The notes under the pieces were generated by a model. The model was not told where the DNA came from, ran no database searches, and was given only the letters and a program-made list of their open reading frames with translations. The position numbers and the translations under genes were made by a program. A stretch of DNA of 64,000 nucleotides from positions 2,190,102 to 2,254,101 of the forward strand of contig NZ_KQ033913.1 in assembly GCF_000969835.1 (NCBI RefSeq). Reading direction: 5' to 3'. Source of the stretch: Parabacteroides goldsteinii DSM 19448 = WAL 12034. GTDB taxonomy: Bacteria > Bacteroidota > Bacteroidia > Bacteroidales > Tannerellaceae. Positions 35,038-43,663 of the stretch are shown here, piece by piece; within the stretch, counting starts at the first letter, position 1; the number at the start of each line of letters is the position of its first letter.

Positions 35038-35062
35038 AAAGAGGATACCTCACGGCATCCTC
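35028..35062 (-). terminator. dps terminator
   Basis: On the minus strand GAGGAT-loop-ATCCTC (35062-35041) is followed by TTTTTGTTTTT (35040-35028). It begins about 48 bp after the dps stop codon. Confidence 0.7.
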
Positions 35063-35109
35063 TCTCCTAACGCAACGAATGAATTATTAATACTTATACT
35101 TATTTCTCA

Positions 35110-35598
35110 TTACTTCTTGCAGTCGCAAGTTGAATAAGCTACTAACATCCAAACTAATTTTTCCTGTTCTTTCAGATAGTCGCTCATCAGCGCTACTGTA
35201 GCTTCGTCTCCGGCTTCTGAGGCAAGAGAAAGCAGTTTACGTTCTTCAGCGATAAACTGACCGTAAGTATTCAGGATATTTTCCAGGGCTTCGTCACCGC
35301 AGGATACACCTGATACTTCTTTTACCCTGGCTACTTTCAAGTATTCGCTGAACTTGTTTACAGGAACACCTCCCAACATCAGGATACGTTCTGCCAGTTC
35401 GTCTACCTTCTCGGCTGCATTGTCATACATTTCTTCGAATTTGCTGTGAAGAACAAAGAAGCCGTGTCCTTTAATATTCCAGTGGAATCCGCGAAGGTTT
35501 GTATAAAATACCTGGTAGTCGGCCAATAACTGCTGTAATGCTTCTACTACTTTGTTTGCTGCTGATGCGTCTAAATGCAAATAATCTAATGTTTTCAT
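35110..35598 (-). CDS. dps: Dps family DNA-binding ferritin-like protein
   Basis: A 162-residue protein forming a 12-subunit cage that oxidises and stores iron with peroxide. The ferroxidase residues follow the E. coli Dps spacing exactly: His39, His51, Asp66, Glu70 (H-x11-H-x14-D-x3-E). The YTNLRGFHWNIKGHGFF signature is present. A C-terminal CDCKK tail is a local feature. It has its own consensus promoter and terminator. In Bacteroides, dps is part of the OxyR peroxide regulon. A clear oxyR gene lies at 41.6 kb, beyond a two-gene insertion. Confidence 0.93.
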   Translation of the reverse strand: MKTLDYLHLDASAANKVVEALQQLLADYQVFYTNLRGFHWNIKGHGFFVLHSKFEEMYDNAAEKVDELAERILMLGGVPVNKFSEYLKVARVKEVSGVSCGDEALENILNTYGQFIAEERKLLSLASEAGDEATVALMSDYLKEQEKLVWMLVAYSTCDCKK

Positions 35599-35645
35599 AT
35601 TCTTCTGTTTTTTAATTGTTATACGTTTTTATTTTTCTTGTACTG

Positions 35646-35677
35646 CAAAGATACGGCAGATATAAACACCTGTCAAA
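35646..35677 (-). promoter_or_regulatory. dps promoter
   Basis: On the minus strand TTTG (35677-35674), a 20-bp spacer and TATCTTTG (35653-35646) match the Bacteroides consensus. Confidence 0.7.
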
Positions 35678-36004
35678 CAGATAATTATTATACCATCATA
35701 GACAAAATCTATCAATACGGTTTCAGCAAGTAGATTACTGATATCAGATCAAAAACATTCATATAAATGATATACTCAAAAAGCACATTTATACATATCG
35801 GAACAAACAAATACTCTTTTTGAAGATTTAATTAAACATTCTTCATTTTACATTTCGGTCATTTTCATTTACATATACGCCATAAATCAATTGTTTAACA
35901 ATAAAAATTCATAATCAGCGTTAATCCAACTCATTAACAATTGTAAGTAAAAAAAGTTTAATTTACATTTGACACATAGAATATTTGCCACTAATAATTA
36001 AAAC
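35678..36004. other. AT-rich intergenic region before the T9SS cargo gene
   Basis: About 330 bp with no supported gene. An AATATTTG sequence at 35980-35987 is one mismatch from a -7 box and is the best, but weak, promoter candidate for the plus-strand cargo gene. No repeat or hairpin stands out. Confidence 0.4.
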
Positions 36005-39000
36005 ATGATACGGAAAAACTTTATTTTATTGCTATTACTGAATTTAGCAGGAGTACTTTTTGCACAACTAACGATTTCACCCACCGCCTCACCTTCAATA
36101 CCGGAGGGAAGCAACATCAATCTTGGTGACTATTTCTCTGTAAGCGGAGGAACTCCCACAGGATGGACATTGGATGGAAAAAGTATTACATTTACTAATG
36201 TATCCTTGTCTTATAAGGACAACGGAAAGTTATTACAATGCAAAGATGCATCAGGTTCCAGTAACCTGGTCCCGATCAAAGTCATTGGAAAACCGACTGT
36301 TACCAGTCTCACCGGGATGCCGACCGAACTCCTTAAAGAAGGGGATCAGGTAACGTTGACTGTCGCCTTCAAAGCAAATGGTTCTACGGGCCATACCTAC
36401 CAGTGGTATATCGGAAACCAGGCAATAGCCAACGCGACGACAGCGACTTTAAACTACACATTTGCAAAAGCTGATCATGGCAAAACAATTAAAGTAGCTA
36501 TCAAAGCAACAGAGTTCACAGATGCAACCGAGGCCTCCGCCGGCGTTACATTCGACGGAACGATGATAACGGATAAAAACCCGGCACTGCCTGCCGGTGC
36601 AAAACTGGATAATACCGCATTCCCGGTGACGGTCGGACAGACGTTTACTGATCCAGTTGTTGATTATGATGCAACAAATCATGGGGGTACTAACTACTTT
36701 GTCACTCAAAATACAGGGACCTACAAAGATGGTGAAACCCATACTGTTACATATAAAGGCAAAGAATATGCTTGTACAACAAAACTTCTGACCGCTACCA
36801 GTTACGATCATTCGGATGTAGGATGTACTATAACATCGGCCGCGAGGATACCTTCAAATATTTTATTAGCCAATAATACATTGTTTTTTGATTCGGGGAT
36901 GTATGCACCTCTTGAAAATGGCGGAGAATCACATTTTTATAAAAACGGATTAAAAATTATCGGACTTGGAGACAGGGAAACAGCTCCTGCAATTATAGGA
37001 CCGAATTATGGATACTGGGACACATATAAAAGCAATAAAGGTCATGTAAAATACAAAATATTAGATAATGTCGTTATCGAGAACATTGTATTTGACGGAG
37101 GTAGTATGCAATTTTATGGAAATCCCTACGGCTCCAAAAGTAACCAAGCGAATAACCAATATTTTATAACGATCAATGCTGCTGATAATATTCTTCTAAG
37201 AGATCTTACTTTTAAAAACATTGGTAATATAACAAATTCCTATTCAGTTATTAATATCGTCGAAGGATTTACCAGTATTGCCAGTGACACCAGAGATCCT
37301 AATCATAAAAGATATTACATCAATCTTACTTTCGAAAGCGGGAAATTACACGGATCATATGCGCCTATAAATATAAATACGGGTGACGGCCACTATTTCA
37401 AAGACATTACAATAAAAAACATAGGTGCATATCCCTATTATATTTCTATAACAGGTTTAAGTACCCATGCAAACAAAAATCCGGGAAGCAGAAATATTGT
37501 TTTTGCAGGAAAATTGGATTTACCTGCGGGGAAAAAAATACGTATCTGGAAATATTCCAGTACCGGTATTTCTTTTCCTAATGAGTACAAATATTTAGAA
37601 TTAAGAGGTAAACCTAATACAAATGTCAATTCATACTATGATGTTCTGGTATCAAGAGAATTAGCTACCCCTCCAACAGCATCTACTACCGATGCAGTAT
37701 TTATGGATGCTTCGACCGGGGCATATCTCATATTTAATTCTGCAAGCGATCCGTTCAAAAATATCAATACATTATTTTCTAGTGCGGCAAAAGACAGTTG
37801 TACACTGCCGGAACCTAAGCTTATTAAATTAATAAGTAAGGATAATCAAGTCGGCGGGTTTACTATTACAGATTATTTCAGTAAAAGACAAACTAATATT
37901 ATCGCCGTCAGTTCTTTATCAGATGAACTCACGAGTACAAACCTGATAAAATTCAATGGATCAAAAATCAACTTACCTGCCACCAACCCGGAATATATCA
38001 GATTACATAACATCGACTTATCTGAAGATTATTCCATCTATGACGCTGTTAAAGATGATGGGAACAATGTGACAAACTCCAATTACGGTAGTTTCTATAA
38101 CTGTAAGTTCAAGGCGCCCCAAGAAGGGGATCCGTTGGTTGTTGAAGGAGACCTGGATAAACTTCAATGGTCGGTATCCAAGACAACTAATGAAATATAT
38201 GAATACAAAGATGTAGAAAACAACTCTACCACCTCTGTGATGGAAGGTACGCCTGTCTATGTACAGATCAGGCCGGTTTATCTGGACAGGATTGACTACG
38301 ACCGATGGGCTATTGAATATACCGCAACGCCGGTTGATTACCACTACCCGATGGAAGATGCGATTGCAAAAACCATCCGTTATGACTTCAACAAGGGAGA
38401 AGCCCACGTATTACCGGGTACTTATTATTATAATGTAAGTAAACTGATTCTTTACAAAGGGAACAGAGAGGTCGCTACCTATAACTACCGCGATGCCACC
38501 TGTACCCACACCGTGATCATCCAGGCGAAGCCAATAGCTAAAATACCGGCTTTGCAATGGTCGGTATCGACCACCACTCACGAGCAATCTAACTTCCGTG
38601 ACGTGGACGACCAGACAACAACGTCCGTGAATTATGGAACTCCTGTCTTTGTACAAATCCGCCCGATCGGACATGAAGACATCACTTTTGAACGTTGGGA
38701 TGTTGAATACTCCGTGACTCCGGCGGAACATTATTATGGTATGAATCCAACCGTCAAGACCGAACGTCATAATTTCAACAACCGCGAGGCACATACGAAA
38801 ATCGGTACATACATCTATACCGTCACCAAACTGACATTATATGACCTGTATGGAAACAAGATCGTCGAGACATACGATTACAATGATTCACCATACAAAC
38901 ATACAATTATTATTAAGGATGGTGAAGGTCCCGGCCCCGGTCCGCACGGCGCCCTGCAATGGTCGGTCTCCACGGCGTCGAACCAGCTTCAGGACTTCCG

Positions 39001-40342
39001 CGATGTGGACAATCTGACTACGACAAGCGTGGTGAAAGGCACACCGGTCTACGTCCAGATCCGTCCGGTCGGTTTCAACAACATCACTTATGACCGCTGG
39101 GAGATCGAATACACCGTCACCCCCGCCGGTTACCACTATCCGTTGGAGGAAGCCGTTCCGAGAACCGAGCGTTATACCTTCAACCGGGGCGAAGCCCATA
39201 CGCTGGTCGGTACCTACGTGTATACGGTGACCAAGCTGACACTCTACAACGGTGAAAGCGTGGCCCTGACAGCCTATTACACCGAGCCTCCTTACGTCCA
39301 CACCATCATCATCCGCGACGGTGGTATGATCGAACTGGGCGACATCGCCTCCCATTGCGGTTCGGAAAGCGAATTCAGAATACCATTCCGCCTGCTCGAT
39401 CCGGACAATATCCTGGAATATTCCGTCCGCTTCTCCGACGAAGCGCTTAAAGCCGGCTTTACGGATTCCGACTATAAAGATGTGACTCCCGACTATCTCA
39501 CAGTGCCCGTCTACCGGATAATCGGCAAGGGCGTTTACTCCGGAAACGTGTATGTGCGCAAGAAAAGCGACCCGGGCCTGGTGGAACTGCATCCGTTCGA
39601 AATCGAGATGCTGGAAACCACGATGATCATCAAACAACCGCAGTCCGTATACGTTTGTGACGGCGACGCCTTCACCCTGAGCGTAGAAGCCCGTGGCCTG
39701 AACCTGACCTATCAGTGGTTCTTCAACAAAGAGGCGATCGAAGGAGCGACCTCGGCCACCTACCAGGCTGCCCTGACGTCCGACAAGGAAGGCTCTTATT
39801 ACGTAGATGTATACGGCGACTGTGGAATGGAGAGCAGTGTGACGGTGACGGTGCGCAAGAACGGCCTGAGAGTCCTGGTGAAATGGAACGAATTCCTGTA
39901 CATCACCAATCCGGACAACGAGTTTGTCCGTTTCCAGTGGTATCATGACGGGCAGAAAATCGAGAAGAACGGCACTTCGATCTACTACTCCGTGCCCGAG
40001 GGCCTGTTGGGCAGTTACTTCATCCAGGCCTACCGTGCAGACGACAGCTATGTGGTGAGTTGCCCGATCACGTTCGATACGCTGACACAGTTCCCCGTAA
40101 CCACCGTTTACCCGACGATGGTTCAAAAGAACAGTCCGATAACCGTCAAGCTGGGCATGCCTGGCGAAGCCTCGGAGGCGGCAGTCATCGAGATTTATAA
40201 CCTGAACGGTCAGCTGGTCGAAAAGCAGTCGACCACGACAGTCGAAACCACCATCCCCGCGAATATGGCTTCAGGCAGCTACATCGTGAAGGTGACCACC
40301 GATTCAGGAAGAACAACAACCCATAAAATCATCGTAAAATAA
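36005..40342 (+). CDS. Large T9SS-secreted protein: beta-helix, three 130-residue repeats, Ig-like domains
   Basis: A 1445-residue secreted protein. The signal peptide is residues 1-20 (ending LFAQ). An Ig-like domain lies at about 98-185, and a strand-turn region resembling a parallel beta-helix at about 280-540 (VVIENIVFDGG, NILLRDLTFKNIG). Three tandem repeats begin at 720, 850 and 984, each opening LQWSVS and containing FRDVD-type, TTSV, GTPVxVQIRP, RWxxEY, EAH and HTIII elements. A second Ig-like domain is at about 1207-1290. The C-terminal 75 residues (NLNGQLVEKQ, SGSYIVKV) are a type A Por sorting domain. Base composition rises sharply from the AT-rich first half to the GC-rich last third. 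The next gene encodes an outer-membrane barrel. Substrate or ligand unknown. Confidence 0.8.
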   Translation: MIRKNFILLLLLNLAGVLFAQLTISPTASPSIPEGSNINLGDYFSVSGGTPTGWTLDGKSITFTNVSLSYKDNGKLLQCKDASGSSNLVPIKVIGKPTVTSLTGMPTELLKEGDQVTLTVAFKANGSTGHTYQWYIGNQAIANATTATLNYTFAKADHGKTIKVAIKATEFTDATEASAGVTFDGTMITDKNPALPAGAKLDNTAFPVTVGQTFTDPVVDYDATNHGGTNYFVTQNTGTYKDGETHTVTYKGKEYACTTKLLTATSYDHSDVGCTITSAARIPSNILLANNTLFFDSGMYAPLENGGESHFYKNGLKIIGLGDRETAPAIIGPNYGYWDTYKSNKGHVKYKILDNVVIENIVFDGGSMQFYGNPYGSKSNQANNQYFITINAADNILLRDLTFKNIGNITNSYSVINIVEGFTSIASDTRDPNHKRYYINLTFESGKLHGSYAPININTGDGHYFKDITIKNIGAYPYYISITGLSTHANKNPGSRNIVFAGKLDLPAGKKIRIWKYSSTGISFPNEYKYLELRGKPNTNVNSYYDVLVSRELATPPTASTTDAVFMDASTGAYLIFNSASDPFKNINTLFSSAAKDSCTLPEPKLIKLISKDNQVGGFTITDYFSKRQTNIIAVSSLSDELTSTNLIKFNGSKINLPATNPEYIRLHNIDLSEDYSIYDAVKDDGNNVTNSNYGSFYNCKFKAPQEGDPLVVEGDLDKLQWSVSKTTNEIYEYKDVENNSTTSVMEGTPVYVQIRPVYLDRIDYDRWAIEYTATPVDYHYPMEDAIAKTIRYDFNKGEAHVLPGTYYYNVSKLILYKGNREVATYNYRDATCTHTVIIQAKPIAKIPALQWSVSTTTHEQSNFRDVDDQTTTSVNYGTPVFVQIRPIGHEDITFERWDVEYSVTPAEHYYGMNPTVKTERHNFNNREAHTKIGTYIYTVTKLTLYDLYGNKIVETYDYNDSPYKHTIIIKDGEGPGPGPHGALQWSVSTASNQLQDFRDVDNLTTTSVVKGTPVYVQIRPVGFNNITYDRWEIEYTVTPAGYHYPLEEAVPRTERYTFNRGEAHTLVGTYVYTVTKLTLYNGESVALTAYYTEPPYVHTIIIRDGGMIELGDIASHCGSESEFRIPFRLLDPDNILEYSVRFSDEALKAGFTDSDYKDVTPDYLTVPVYRIIGKGVYSGNVYVRKKSDPGLVELHPFEIEMLETTMIIKQPQSVYVCDGDAFTLSVEARGLNLTYQWFFNKEAIEGATSATYQAALTSDKEGSYYVDVYGDCGMESSVTVTVRKNGLRVLVKWNEFLYITNPDNEFVRFQWYHDGQKIEKNGTSIYYSVPEGLLGSYFIQAYRADDSYVVSCPITFDTLTQFPVTTVYPTMVQKNSPITVKLGMPGEASEAAVIEIYNLNGQLVEKQSTTTVETTIPANMASGSYIVKVTTDSGRTTTHKIIVK
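38162..39326 (+). repeat. Three tandem ~130-residue repeats within the T9SS cargo gene
   Basis: Copies start at 38162, 38552 and 38954. They encode the same motif order, but copy 1 is AT-richer and copy 3 much more GC-rich, so they are not recent exact duplications. Copies 2 and 3 are separated by a short Gly-Pro linker. Confidence 0.75.
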
Positions 40343-40352
40343 GCTAACAGAT

Positions 40353-41438
40353 ATGTCAACAATAATTTCAAACATAAAGAAAACAATCTTTTTATTCGCA
40401 GCAGGCTGCCTTGCCACCACCGTTTCGGCCCAGCAGGAAACGGGTGGCAGAGAGCGTAGCCAGTATAACAACGGCCAGCAGCAACAGCGCCAGCGTCAGG
40501 AATACCGCGAGGACTACCGGGAGGAAAAGAAAGATACAACGAAGACCTCTTACCTGACGGTATCGGGCGGTGTCGGCTCCTCTTCCTTCCGTTACAAGCT
40601 GAACTACCAGATCGAAGGTTTTGAAGAGAAAGGCAAGCGCAACGCAAAACTGGGGTATGAAATAGATCTCCGTTACAGCTACTTCTTCAACCGTCATTGG
40701 GGTTTCTCGACGGGGGTAGGTATCTCCCGTTATGCAACGACAGGCAAACTGACAGGTGATATGTCCGACGATAAATACATGAAACTGGGCAATATGACCG
40801 ACGACGATGACTTCTCCGGCCACCCGCGTGAGTTCGAACTGCGTGCCCGATTGAAGAATCTGGAAGAGAAGCAGACCGCCTTCCTGCTGGATATCCCGCT
40901 GTTGGCAATGTACCAGACCCATTTCGGCGAAGAGGAAAAATGGGGCATGTACGCCGGCCTGGGAGTGAAGTTGCAGATTCCGGTCAAAGCCAAATACAAG
41001 GTCGAAGGCAATACAGCCAGCGAACTGAATGTTTCGGGTTACTACCCCCATATCCCTTCCGACGTGGGTTCTCCATCGGAGGCGCCTGTTCCTCACCACG
41101 GCTTCGGCACGATCAACGATCCCGGCCGCGAGCTGGACTGGAGCGGAAAGAACAAACTGAAACTGGGCGTAGCCGGAACTGCCGAACTCGGTTTCCTGTT
41201 CACCCTGGGCGAAGACACCGACCTGTTGCTGGGCGGCTACATCGACTACGGTTTCACCAACATGAAGAAAAAGAAAGACCAGGGGTTATTAACCACTCCT
41301 GCATCTTATCATCCGGATGGGAACATGACGGTAGGAAAGGGTATTCCTTATAATGGCATGATGAATTCAAACGTAACAGATAAAGTGAAGGTTATGTCTT
41401 TCGGGGTAAAATTAGGGGTTAGGTTTAAATTGAATTAA
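40353..41438 (+). CDS. Outer-membrane beta-barrel protein partner of the T9SS cargo
   Basis: A 361-residue protein with a signal peptide (cleavage after VSAQ, near residue 27). A Gln/Arg-rich linker of about 35 residues (QQQQRQRQEYREDYREEKKD) follows, and then a PorT-like outer-membrane barrel: LTVSGGVGSSSFRYKLNYQ, LRYSYFFNRHWGFSTGVGIS, KLGVAGTAELGFLFTLG and the C-terminal VKVMSFGVKLGVRFKLN strand. It begins ten bases after the cargo stop codon, so it is surely co-transcribed. It is GC-rich like the end of the cargo gene. It may anchor or display the cargo, but this is inferred only from pairing. Confidence 0.75.
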   Translation: MSTIISNIKKTIFLFAAGCLATTVSAQQETGGRERSQYNNGQQQQRQRQEYREDYREEKKDTTKTSYLTVSGGVGSSSFRYKLNYQIEGFEEKGKRNAKLGYEIDLRYSYFFNRHWGFSTGVGISRYATTGKLTGDMSDDKYMKLGNMTDDDDFSGHPREFELRARLKNLEEKQTAFLLDIPLLAMYQTHFGEEEKWGMYAGLGVKLQIPVKAKYKVEGNTASELNVSGYYPHIPSDVGSPSEAPVPHHGFGTINDPGRELDWSGKNKLKLGVAGTAELGFLFTLGEDTDLLLGGYIDYGFTNMKKKKDQGLLTTPASYHPDGNMTVGKGIPYNGMMNSNVTDKVKVMSFGVKLGVRFKLN

Positions 41439-41476
41439 AAGATCACCGATTGATCTTTAATCTATTAAAAGCGATG

Positions 41477-41504
41477 AAGGCCGGAAGATGATTTCCGGCC
41501 TTTT
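41477..41504 (+). terminator. Terminator of the T9SS cargo/barrel operon
   Basis: AAGGCCGGAA pairs with TTTCCGGCC across a short loop and TTTT follows (41501-41504). It lies about 40 bp after the stop codon. Confidence 0.75.
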
Positions 41505-41557
41505 CGTTTATCTCATTATTATACAAAAGAAGATTAGAAAAGCTACCATATATTTTC

Positions 41558-41565
41558 TACCTTTG
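41558..41565 (+). promoter_or_regulatory. -7 element of the oxyR promoter
   Basis: TACCTTTG matches the Bacteroides -7 consensus. The -33 region is poor, as expected for a promoter that may be autoregulated. The oxyR start lies 63 bp downstream. Confidence 0.45.
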
Positions 41566-41627
41566 CATTTATCTATAACAAACCGAACAATGTTCACGAA
41601 AGCCCATAGATAAAAACTGAAAGCATT

Positions 41628-42554
41628 ATGAATATACAACAACTCGAGTACATCCTGGCAGTAGATACATACCGCCACTTCGCAAAAGCAGCAGAACATT
41701 GCAGAGTAACACAACCTACGCTCAGTATGATGATACAAAAACTGGAAGACGAACTTGGCATTAAATTATTCGACCGGAATATGCAGCCGGTCTGCCCTAC
41801 CCCCGCCGGACGTAAGGTGATCGACCAGGCTCGTACCGTTCTTTATCAGGCTTCCCTTATCAAAGATATTGTCAATGAAGAAGAACAGTCACTAAAAGGT
41901 ACTTTCAGGTTGGCAGTACTTCCGACGATCGCTCCTTACCTGCTACCCCGTTTTTTCCAGCAGTTGTCTGAAAAACATCCGGAGCTGGATATTCGCATCC
42001 TTGAAATGAAAACGGCTCCCACTATGGCTGCAATCCTGAATGGCGAGATAGATGCAGCCATCATCGCCAACCAACCCACAGAAAACCAGATACAAGGCGA
42101 TACATTATATTATGAGCAGTTCTTCGGATATGTGGCTAAAAATGATCCGGTATTCAAAAAAGATATGATCCGTACGGCAGATATCAGCGACGAACATCTC
42201 TGGTTGCTGGATGAAGGTCACTGTTTCCGCGACCAGTTAATGCGTTTCTGCCAGATGGAAAAGGTAAAACTGCGCCAGGCCGCTTACCGTCTGGGAAGCC
42301 TGGAAACATTTATGCGCATGGTAGAAAGCGGCAATGGCGTCACTTTCATTCCGGAACTGGCAACCCTGCAACTCAGCGAAGATCAGAAAAAACTGGTACG
42401 TCCTTTTGCCATTCCTAAACCGGCACGCGAAATCGTCTGGATCACACGGAAAGACTTTATCCGTCATACCATTGCCGGTATGTTGATCGAGAGCATCAAG
42501 AAGTCTGTACCCAAAGAGATGTTGACGCTGCAAGCCGGATTAAAAGTCGTCTGA
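41628..42554 (+). CDS. oxyR: Peroxide-sensing LysR-type regulator OxyR
   Basis: A 308-residue LysR-family activator. The N-terminal helix-turn-helix is at about 1-60 (FAKAAEHCRVTQPTLSMMIQ). The effector domain carries the OxyR redox pair, Cys199 and Cys208, in EGHCFRDQLMRFC, at the same residue numbers as in E. coli OxyR. This is strong evidence for true OxyR rather than a generic LysR protein. It activates catalase, Dps, Ahp and similar genes on peroxide stress. It is encoded downstream of the T9SS pair and on the strand opposite to dps. Confidence 0.93.
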   Translation: MNIQQLEYILAVDTYRHFAKAAEHCRVTQPTLSMMIQKLEDELGIKLFDRNMQPVCPTPAGRKVIDQARTVLYQASLIKDIVNEEEQSLKGTFRLAVLPTIAPYLLPRFFQQLSEKHPELDIRILEMKTAPTMAAILNGEIDAAIIANQPTENQIQGDTLYYEQFFGYVAKNDPVFKKDMIRTADISDEHLWLLDEGHCFRDQLMRFCQMEKVKLRQAAYRLGSLETFMRMVESGNGVTFIPELATLQLSEDQKKLVRPFAIPKPAREIVWITRKDFIRHTIAGMLIESIKKSVPKEMLTLQAGLKVV

Positions 42555-42592
42555 ACATTATTTTTATCGCTTAACAAAAAAAATTATTACTT

Positions 42593-42626
42593 TTTGCTTG
42601 TAGTTTCCAAAAAAGCGTTACTTTTG
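42593..42626 (+). promoter_or_regulatory. Promoter of the aromatic amino acid operon
   Basis: TTTG (42593-42596) and TACTTTTG (42619-42626) are 22 bp apart; a closer TTG at 42598-42600 gives 18 bp. The leader peptide starts 28 bp after the -7 box. Confidence 0.55.
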
Positions 42627-42653
42627 CTGCGTATTTAAAAACAAACGAGACAA

Positions 42654-42728
42654 ATGAATCGATTTAGCTTTACATATTTCTTTTATTACTTTTACTTTAG
42701 CAGAGTGAAGGCAGGAATTTGTATGTAA
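42654..42728 (+). CDS. pheL: Phe/Tyr-rich leader peptide (attenuation control)
   Basis: A 24-codon open frame beginning MNRFSFTYFFYYFYF, so ten of residues 3-14 are Phe (6) or Tyr (4), followed by SRVKAGICM and a stop. It directly precedes a terminator-like hairpin and the prephenate dehydratase gene. It is too short for ordinary gene finding but has the classic make-up of an amino-acid-biosynthesis leader: ribosome stalling at the aromatic codons when charged tRNA-Phe or tRNA-Tyr is low would free the antiterminator. The Tyr codons fit an operon that makes both amino acids. The symbol is by analogy with the enterobacterial leader. Not homologous in sequence as far as I can tell. Confidence 0.8.
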   Translation: MNRFSFTYFFYYFYFSRVKAGICM

Positions 42729-42798
42729 AGCGTTGATGATAGAAAATATGTATCAATAAACAATATAAAGTCCTGCCGGTTTCGGTGGGACTTTTTTT
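42710..42798 (+). terminator. Attenuator: terminator hairpin and competing antiterminator
   Basis: The terminator stem AAAGTCC...GGGACTTT (42768-42794) is followed by a run of T (to 42798). GGCAGGA at 42710-42716, inside the leader peptide's last codons, is perfectly complementary to TCCTGCC at 42771-42777 in the terminator's 5' arm, so the two pairings exclude each other. Confidence 0.78.
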
Positions 42799-42817
42799 GT
42801 GACAATAAATTAGAAAG

Positions 42818-43663
42818 ATGAAAAAGAAAGTAGCAATTCAGGGAATAGCCGGTTCGTATCACGACATCGCAGCCCGTAGCTTCTATGAAGGTGAAGATAT
42901 TGAAATTGTTGGATGCAATACATTCAGAGATGTTATTTCAGCCATCAAGAAAGACCCGTCTTTGTTGGGACTGATGGCCATCGAGAATACTATTGCAGGG
43001 AGCTTGCTGCAAAATCATGAACTGATTCGCGAAAGCGGACTGAGAGTGATCGGCGAATACAAACTGCGCATCTCGCACTCGCTTGTTGCACTGCCGGGAA
43101 CATCGATACACGATGTCACGGAAGTCAACTCCCACCCTATTGCGCTTATGCAGTGTACCGACTTCCTCGATACCTTGCCGAATGCCAAGGTGGTTGAGAA
43201 AGAAGATACGGCGATGAGTGCCCGATGGATTGCCGAGAATAACCTGGAAGGACACGCTGCTATTTGCGGGAAACTGGCCGCCCAAATCTACAAGATGGAA
43301 ATACTGGCCGAAGGGATAGAGACCAACAAACGAAACTTCACCCGCTTCCTTGCCATAGCAGACCGCTGGACGGCTGAAGATCTTCTTGAAAAATCAGACA
43401 TCAACAAATCTTCGTTAGTTTTCGCTCTTCCCCACACCTCCGGCAGTCTTTCCAAAGTCCTCTCCATTCTTTCTTTTTACGACATGAATCTTTCTAAAAT
43501 ACAATCGTTACCGATCATCGGCCGCGAATGGGAGTATTTGTTCTATATCGACCTGACATTTACTGATTATACAAGATACAGACAGGCATTGGATGCCATC
43601 ACTCCATTAACAAAGGACTTAAAAATTTTAGGCGAATATGCAGAAGGAAAACAAAGTGTGTAA
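42818..43663 (+). CDS. pheA: Prephenate dehydratase
   Basis: A 281-residue enzyme converting prephenate to phenylpyruvate. The catalytic PDT domain covers about 1-185 (QGIAGSYHDIAARSFY, MAIENTIAGSLLQNHELI, and NFTRFLAI carrying the TRF motif). A C-terminal ACT domain (about 195-275) has SGSLSKVLSILSFYDMNLSK and a SLPIIGREWEYLFYID stretch, the phenylalanine-sensing site. Chorismate mutase is not fused here but sits on the DAHP synthase two genes downstream. First structural gene after the attenuator. It overlaps the aminotransferase gene by 26 bp. Confidence 0.92.
   Translation: MKKKVAIQGIAGSYHDIAARSFYEGEDIEIVGCNTFRDVISAIKKDPSLLGLMAIENTIAGSLLQNHELIRESGLRVIGEYKLRISHSLVALPGTSIHDVTEVNSHPIALMQCTDFLDTLPNAKVVEKEDTAMSARWIAENNLEGHAAICGKLAAQIYKMEILAEGIETNKRNFTRFLAIADRWTAEDLLEKSDINKSSLVFALPHTSGSLSKVLSILSFYDMNLSKIQSLPIIGREWEYLFYIDLTFTDYTRYRQALDAITPLTKDLKILGEYAEGKQSV

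Noticed and set aside
34858..35070. Plus-strand 70-codon frame downstream of the outward promoter
   Set aside because: It runs through the dps terminator, has no recognisable features, and its C-terminus is encoded by terminator sequence.
38888..40126. Long open frame (about 410 codons) antisense to the T9SS cargo gene
   Set aside because: It lies wholly opposite a well-supported secreted protein in a GC-rich part where antisense stop codons are rare. Its composition is not protein-like, and it has no domain motifs.
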